64,000 nucleotides of DNA from Myxococcales bacterium. Lineage in GTDB: Bacteria > Myxococcota_A > Polyangia > Polyangiales > Houyiibacteriaceae. The stretch covers positions 186,001-250,000 of the forward strand of contig JAOTYL010000004.1 of assembly GCA_029861865.1 (NCBI GenBank), in the 5' to 3' direction. Of the stretch, positions 59,726 to 64,000 are shown piece after piece (position 1 is the stretch's first letter; each line of letters starts with the position of its first letter). Under the pieces are notes generated by a model, which searched no databases, was not told the DNA's origin, and was given only the letters and a program-made list of their open reading frames with translations. The translations under genes and the position numbers were made by a program.

Positions 59726-60535
59726 ATGAAACTGACCGATCTTATCTGGGTTCTTGCATTGGCCGGCTCGGTAGCAGCCTGCAATACCGGCGTCCCCATC
59801 GAAGGGTGCACGATCGACCCGGCCACGGGAAACTGCGAACGGGGGGGTGGCCCAAATGGCACCGGCGGCACAACTGGCACCGGCGGCACCGGGGGCGGCA
59901 CCGGCGTTTCGTGTGATGTGACTGGCTTCTCCAACGCGATGACCTGCGATGACGGAGTCCGAACACCCCCAATCGACTGCGACTATGGTTGTACGGCTCT
60001 CGGCAACACGTTCGGGTTCGCGGCCGTCTTGGGCGTCGATCCGGACGCTGCATTCGCAGGAGGCGGCGATCACGACGTCAACTTCAATGGTTGCTTCGTC
60101 GTGAGCGAGGCGTTCATCGCGGGCGCCGAAGCCGCTTTGATGGCCGACCTCAACAGCGCAGACGTCAACCCCGGAGCGGCGATTCCCGTAGCCGCGCTCT
60201 CCGGCGTGACCGGGCCGGACACGGTCCTCACCTTGCCGGTAATCACCCTGGACTTGGACTTCGATGCGGATGGCAACACCGTTCCAGGACCGTTCCCGCT
60301 TCCTTTCGAGCCGAGCACTGGAACCTACTCGTTCGAGGCAAGCGGTGGCACCGCGTGCTTCAACCTCACGGACGGAATCAATTTTACCTTGACGGTCACC
60401 GAGCTCAACAGCGGCCCGACATTCATCCCGGCAAACTTCTTGTGCGAGCCGGCCAACCAGATGGACGTCAACGCAGATCCGGCGGTCATCACGCCAGAGC
60501 CGACCGCCGGCCAGGTTTGCTTCGACATCCCGTAG
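59726..60535 (+). CDS. Lipoprotein following the beta-barrel gene
   Basis: The 269-residue product has a lipobox (AGSVAACNT), then a Gly/Thr-rich linker (about 40-60). The rest is rich in beta-strand (TVLTLPVITLDLDFD, FEASGGTACFNLTDG) with eight or so cysteines. GAGAGGAAC precedes the ATG. No family recognised. It probably sits on the outer membrane beside the barrel encoded before it. Confidence 0.6.
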   Translation: MKLTDLIWVLALAGSVAACNTGVPIEGCTIDPATGNCERGGGPNGTGGTTGTGGTGGGTGVSCDVTGFSNAMTCDDGVRTPPIDCDYGCTALGNTFGFAAVLGVDPDAAFAGGGDHDVNFNGCFVVSEAFIAGAEAALMADLNSADVNPGAAIPVAALSGVTGPDTVLTLPVITLDLDFDADGNTVPGPFPLPFEPSTGTYSFEASGGTACFNLTDGINFTLTVTELNSGPTFIPANFLCEPANQMDVNADPAVITPEPTAGQVCFDIP

Positions 60536-60588
60536 TGGGATAGACAAATCACGATCGCAAGCGCGTCGAGGCCGTCGACGGCCCTTGT

Positions 60589-60978
60589 CTAGATCCGCGG
60601 ACAAGCCGCGTCGGCCGTCATGACCTCGGACCGGCACGGAAAGGCGTCCAGAGGCTCCTGCGCAAGCCAGCTCTCGACATCCGGGCAGTCGAGCGTGGAG
60701 GCGCACTCGAACACCGCTTCGACCGCATCTCCGCAAGCCTCGAGCAACACCCGCTCATCGGCGATGTTCCGTTCGCAGACCTGCTGGCATGAGGCTTCGT
60801 CCACTTCCTCGAAGCCCTCGAGGTCGACGAGGGCGTCGCACTCCCCAACCACGTTCGCGCAAAACGCAATGCACGCTGGGCCGGGCTCGAGCATGATGGG
60901 CTCGGTCGTTCCGCCACAACCCAAGGCGGCGACCTGGAACAAAAAGAAGCCGGCAAATGCCAATCTAAGCATCGTCAT
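60589..60978 (-). CDS. Small Cys-rich lipoprotein
   Basis: ATG 60978 (or 60972) gives 129 residues with a lipobox (VAALGCGG). Ten cysteines fill the mature part (CIAFCANVVGECDALVD, CQQVCERNI, CASTLDC), arranged like a small disulfide-rich domain seen in myxobacterial lipoproteins. The function is unknown. It is divergent from slyD; the start regions are 78 bases apart. Confidence 0.65.
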   Translation of the reverse strand: MTMLRLAFAGFFLFQVAALGCGGTTEPIMLEPGPACIAFCANVVGECDALVDLEGFEEVDEASCQQVCERNIADERVLLEACGDAVEAVFECASTLDCPDVESWLAQEPLDAFPCRSEVMTADAACPRI

Positions 60979-61056
60979 CCTGCGACACACTAAAGTAGTT
61001 TTCCGGTGCGTGCCACTAGCGGTTCGTCGGAAGTGTGCCATGGTCGGCCAAAGCTC

Positions 61057-61545
61057 ATGACGAATAGAATCGCCGCCAACATTGTCGTCACCCTCTCATA
61101 CACATTGCGAGCCGATGACGGCGAGATCATCGACAGCTCAGACGAAGGCAATCCGCTCGTCTATCTCCATGGAGCGAGCAACATCGTGCCCGGCCTCGAA
61201 GAAGAGCTCGAAGGTGCTACCGAAGGCGACTCGATCAAAGCTTCGATCCCGCCAGAGAAGGGGTACGGCCCGCGTATCGGCGAGTCGCAAGAGGTTCCCC
61301 GACGTCTCTTTCCTGCCGATGCAGAGCTCGCAGCGGGGATGCAGGTCGTGGCGCACGATGACCAGGGCCGGCAGATTCCGTTCTTCATCACCGGCATCAG
61401 CGAGGAAACTGTGACGGTCGATCCCAATCATCCGCTTGCGGGCGAAACCCTTCACTTCGAAGTCACCATCGAGGCGCTGCGGGACGCGACCGAGGAGGAG
61501 ATCGCCCACGGTCACCCCCACGGTGCCGGTGGCCACGCTCACTGA
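61057..61545 (+). CDS. slyD: FKBP-type peptidyl-prolyl isomerase SlyD
   Basis: ATG 61057 starts a 162-residue product with the SlyD pattern: VVTLSYTLRADDGEIIDSS, PLVYLHGASNIVPGLEEEL, the IF insert domain (about 70-120), and a His-rich tail HGHPHGAGGHAH that binds nickel or zinc in this family. It catalyses prolyl cis-trans isomerisation and acts as a chaperone and metal carrier. The longer upstream frame lacks family match. Confidence 0.88.
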   Translation: MTNRIAANIVVTLSYTLRADDGEIIDSSDEGNPLVYLHGASNIVPGLEEELEGATEGDSIKASIPPEKGYGPRIGESQEVPRRLFPADAELAAGMQVVAHDDQGRQIPFFITGISEETVTVDPNHPLAGETLHFEVTIEALRDATEEEIAHGHPHGAGGHAH

Positions 61546-61554
61546 CCCGCGGCG

Positions 61555-63015
61555 TCAGAACAAGAACTGAATCTGAAGAGTGATCCGCAGGCCGTTACGA
61601 AGGCCTTGCGCCCAACGCTCGTTTTCCCAAGCAACTTCGAGGACGGTCTTGAGACTGTTGCCGATGATGTGCGCGGTGGTCGCCATCGCGAGCTCCGCCT
61701 GCGTGATCTGGTCGCCGTTCGCGCCGTACTGGGCAATGGCTTGCGCCTGGTCGGTGGCGTTGTCGATTTGAAACTCAGCATACGCCCGAGCATCGCTTCG
61801 TAGGGAGGGTGTCAAGTACGTGATGCTGTAGCGAGCGGCGAGCTCCCACATCAAGTTGAAGCGATAACCCACCTCGCCCATCACCCCGAGGGGGCCGAAC
61901 AGAATCTTCCCACCTTGCCATGGCTCATACCAAGCAAGATAGGTAACGACGTTGATGTCGAAGTGGCGGATCTTGCCGAGCCATTCCGCCGAGAGCCGCA
62001 CGGCGAGGTCTTGGGTAGGGTTCGGTCGGGCATCCCAGGCGAAGCCGACGCCGACACTGTGCCGCAGGTGCTTCGTGCCGGTCACATCGCTGTTGGTGTC
62101 GGTATTGATCTCGCCGAAATTCTTGGCGACTCTACCTGCGAGCTCTGGGTGGAACTCGGTAACGATCTGGCCTGAGCCAAACTCTGACGGGTTTTGGGGG
62201 ACTTCCCCGTACACTTCGACAATACCCACGCCATGAGACGCTCGTGCGTTGACCCCTGTGAAGATCCCGAAGGCGTACTCGAGGTTCAGAAAGCCGCCGC
62301 CTGCGAGCGCTTCGATGCCGATCTGGCGCTCGGAGCCGAACATCCTCGTTGTCGGGGCCCAATCGACGAACGACAACACAGCAAAGGACTGCGCGCGATA
62401 ACGGTCGTAGGGAATCTTGAACTGCCCGATACGCATGGTTGCGAATTTGAACCGGGTGAAAGCAAGCCACATGTCGATCAACTCGAACGCCGAGGGAGTC
62501 GCGTTCATTTGAAACTTGCTGCGAATGCGCCCGTCGATGAACGAGCTCGACAAGCTGAGTCGAATCCGACGAAACTGAAGGGTCTCCGACGAGTCTTTCT
62601 CGAGGCCGGCCCCGGGGAACTGCTGGTCGTAGTCGAACTCGAGCTGGCTCGCGAAACCGAACCCGATCCAATCCTCGGTCTTGCCGACTTTGAGGCGCAC
62701 GGGCCCTAGGCGCGTCGGGAGTCGTCGCTCCTCTAGGTCAGGAGGCACTTCGGCAAGCGATGTCGTGCTGGGTTCGGAGGCGAGCGTGTCACCCACATCG
62801 GGTCTTGCTTCGGTTGTCAGTGAGCCTGCTTCCTCCGCCGCCTCGAGGACGCCCCTCTTTTGTTTCTCCTTCTCCGACTCCTCGTCGAGCTGAGCTTCGA
62901 TGCAGTCGAGGTCGCAGTCCTCTTCGACTTCGGAATCGGGTGCTTGGCCGAGCGCCGGGGATGCACTCCCGAGGATGCCAATCGCCATGATCCATCGCGT
63001 CGTCGAGCGCATCAC
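61555..63015 (-). CDS. Phosphate-selective porin O/P-like outer-membrane protein
   Basis: The 486-residue protein has a signal peptide ending ASPALGQAP and a charged linker. From about residue 105 its strands resemble OprO/OprP porins: RRIRLSLSSSFIDGRIRSKFQMNATPSAFELIDMWLAF and MRIGQFKIPYDR, which are strong family motifs. It ends in LQIQFLF with a terminal Phe. It is a candidate anion channel; the selectivity cannot be read. A promoter was not seen. Confidence 0.75.
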   Translation of the reverse strand: MMRSTTRWIMAIGILGSASPALGQAPDSEVEEDCDLDCIEAQLDEESEKEKQKRGVLEAAEEAGSLTTEARPDVGDTLASEPSTTSLAEVPPDLEERRLPTRLGPVRLKVGKTEDWIGFGFASQLEFDYDQQFPGAGLEKDSSETLQFRRIRLSLSSSFIDGRIRSKFQMNATPSAFELIDMWLAFTRFKFATMRIGQFKIPYDRYRAQSFAVLSFVDWAPTTRMFGSERQIGIEALAGGGFLNLEYAFGIFTGVNARASHGVGIVEVYGEVPQNPSEFGSGQIVTEFHPELAGRVAKNFGEINTDTNSDVTGTKHLRHSVGVGFAWDARPNPTQDLAVRLSAEWLGKIRHFDINVVTYLAWYEPWQGGKILFGPLGVMGEVGYRFNLMWELAARYSITYLTPSLRSDARAYAEFQIDNATDQAQAIAQYGANGDQITQAELAMATTAHIIGNSLKTVLEVAWENERWAQGLRNGLRITLQIQFLF

Positions 63016-63074
63016 CGACAGCTCGATATCATATCCGACTACTTTTCAGTAGACCGAAAGCCCCGTCGTCGGTG

Positions 63075-63530
63075 CTATTTGCGAAGGCGAAAGGCGATCA
63101 TGGCGGGCAGGCTCTTGACGATGTCGCCGATCGCCTCCCGCCAGCTGAACCGGTCAACCCATTCGGTCACCAGCCCATCCTCGACTCGGAAGTCACCTTG
63201 GACGCTCAATTTCATCTTCAGGCCTCGTCCCTCCGCGATATCGATGCGATCGGTGTGAACCACACCGTCTTCCCGCTCGTAAATCTCGCGGCACTGCACT
63301 TCGAAACGGGTCACCATTTTGAACATCGTGCGCAGCGCTTTATCAAACTGGGCCTTGTTGGAAGCGGTAGTTAGTGGCGCGTTGACCCAGCGGATGTCAG
63401 GCGCGCAAAGCGTCAACGCTCTGTCGAAGTCGAGCTCCTCGAGCGCACGAATGAAAGCCTGCACAATCTGCGTGGGCGACAGGACAGACGCCGCAGAAGT
63501 AATCGGTATGGGGTCAGCATTGGTAGACAT
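63075..63530 (-). CDS. Limonene-1,2-epoxide-hydrolase-like SnoaL-fold protein
   Basis: From ATG 63530 the 151-residue product has the LEH pattern: IVQAFIRALEELDFDRALTLCAPDIRWVNAPL and a later EDGVVHTDRIDIAEGRGLKMKLSVQGDF, where LEH has its Asp-Arg-Asp active-site set (D in HTDRID). LEH-like enzymes open epoxides. The open frame runs on to 63776, but its added codons read a repeat palindrome and antisense sequence, so I reject it. The substrate is unknown. Confidence 0.75.
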   Translation of the reverse strand: MSTNADPIPITSAASVLSPTQIVQAFIRALEELDFDRALTLCAPDIRWVNAPLTTASNKAQFDKALRTMFKMVTRFEVQCREIYEREDGVVHTDRIDIAEGRGLKMKLSVQGDFRVEDGLVTEWVDRFSWREAIGDIVKSLPAMIAFRLRK

Positions 63531-63541
63531 GCCGCAACTAT

Positions 63542-63556
63542 AGGGGACAGTCCCCT
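63542..63556. repeat. REP-like palindrome, second copy
   Basis: AGGGGACAGTCCCCT, with seven-base arms around one A, overlaps no gene. It begins one base before the stop codon of the DUF72 gene and ends 12 bases before the LEH-like start region. The 13-base core is identical to that at 10085-10097. Confidence 0.6.
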
Positions 63557-64000
63557 TTAATCGAGGGTTAAGAGTTTTTTGGCGAGGCGGGGGGCGGCGC
63601 CCTCGTCCTCGTGTTTGAAGAACACGAAAGCCTCGGTCCAGGGTTGTGCCGCGATCGCTGCCTTCCAGGCCCGGAGTGCTTGCTCGCTGTAGTCCTCGCG
63701 TCGCAAGCGCAGGTAGCCCCAGTCGGTGGTAGAGACGATCTCGGGAATATCGTTTTTCTCGGTGTCGGCGAGGCACAGGGCGTGACCGCCCTGACGAAGC
63801 GCCGCGTACGTGTCGTCATCGAACCATGACTCGTGGCGAAACTCGAACGCTGCCTTCAGCCCTTCGGGCAGGATCGACATGAAGTCCCGCAGGCGTTCCA
63901 CATCTCTCTTCAAGAACGGCGGAAGCTGAAACAAAATGGGCCCGAGGTGCGACCCGAGCGTGCCGGCCACACTCCACAGATATTCGACCGAGTCCCCCAC
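63557..64000 (-). CDS. DUF72 (YecE-like) protein, C-terminal part
   Basis: The gene enters from the right edge of the window and reads leftward; 147 residues remain before the stop. Visible blocks ILFQLPPFLKRDVERL, EFRHESWFDD, DWGYLRLRREDYSE and VFFKHEDEGAAPRLAKKL are characteristic of DUF72, a TIM-barrel family of unproven function. The start lies outside the window. A REP-like palindrome follows its stop. Confidence 0.88.
   Translation of the reverse strand: MGDSVEYLWSVAGTLGSHLGPILFQLPPFLKRDVERLRDFMSILPEGLKAAFEFRHESWFDDDTYAALRQGGHALCLADTEKNDIPEIVSTTDWGYLRLRREDYSEQALRAWKAAIAAQPWTEAFVFFKHEDEGAAPRLAKKLLTLD

Noticed and set aside
63531-63776. Upstream extension of the LEH-like frame
   Set aside because: It translates the palindrome and sequence antisense to the DUF72 gene; the family match begins at 63530.

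Overview
The window looks like the chromosome of a myxobacterium (Myxococcota, order not resolvable by eye). It is GC-rich and densely coding on both strands. It carries a giant protein with Myxococcus-type cysteine-rich CGDG repeats (DUF4215) and a MYXO-CTERM-like tail, many lipoproteins with Gly/Thr-rich linkers, a DUF1592/DUF1552 gene pair, a DUF1554 lipoprotein, and much lipid chemistry. No ribosomal RNA, CRISPR array or intact insertion sequence was seen.

Layout. 1-11.1 kb is ordinary core: the end of a TlpA-like thioredoxin, a hemW-ccmA-ccmB run (haem chaperone and cytochrome c haem export), nadA, dnaJ, a wax-ester synthase fused to an SCP2 domain, a lytic transglycosylase and a LolC/E-type permease. 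A tRNA-Gly(GCC) gene at 11.18 kb is followed at once by a tyrosine integrase. A 23-base piece of that tRNA recurs exactly at 17.78 kb, which bounds a 6.6-kb integrative element. Its cargo is two tandemly duplicated lipoproteins, each with eight repeats of a propeller-like blade. A decayed 3' end of the same tRNA lies further on at 26.52 kb, so the region may have grown by more than one insertion.

17.9-26.5 kb holds lipid and ester enzymes (patatin-like lipase, sterol-methyltransferase-like enzyme, three alpha/beta hydrolases, one of them fused to a winged-helix DNA-binding domain) and a translationally coupled E1 alpha/beta pair of a 2-oxoacid dehydrogenase. 26.6-35.5 kb holds a 1885-residue protein (sugar-dehydrogenase-like propeller, two CxxCH haem sites, Ig-like domain, 28 CGDG repeats) followed by DUF1592-type and DUF1552-type proteins, perhaps one surface redox system.

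35.5-64 kb is mixed: lipoproteins, outer-membrane barrels, a crotonase, a saccharopine-dehydrogenase-like reductase, an unrecognised protein coupled to a site-2 protease, a BASS transporter, an alternative-oxidase-like diiron protein, an alkyl sulfatase, an MscS-type channel, a UMF1-type transporter, a membrane dipeptidase, an orphan TRAP binding protein, SlyD and a DUF72 protein cut by the window end. A GGGGACAGTCCCC palindrome occurs twice, once inside the Lol permease gene and once between the last two genes.

All assignments rest on reading motifs and gene order by eye; no database search was run.
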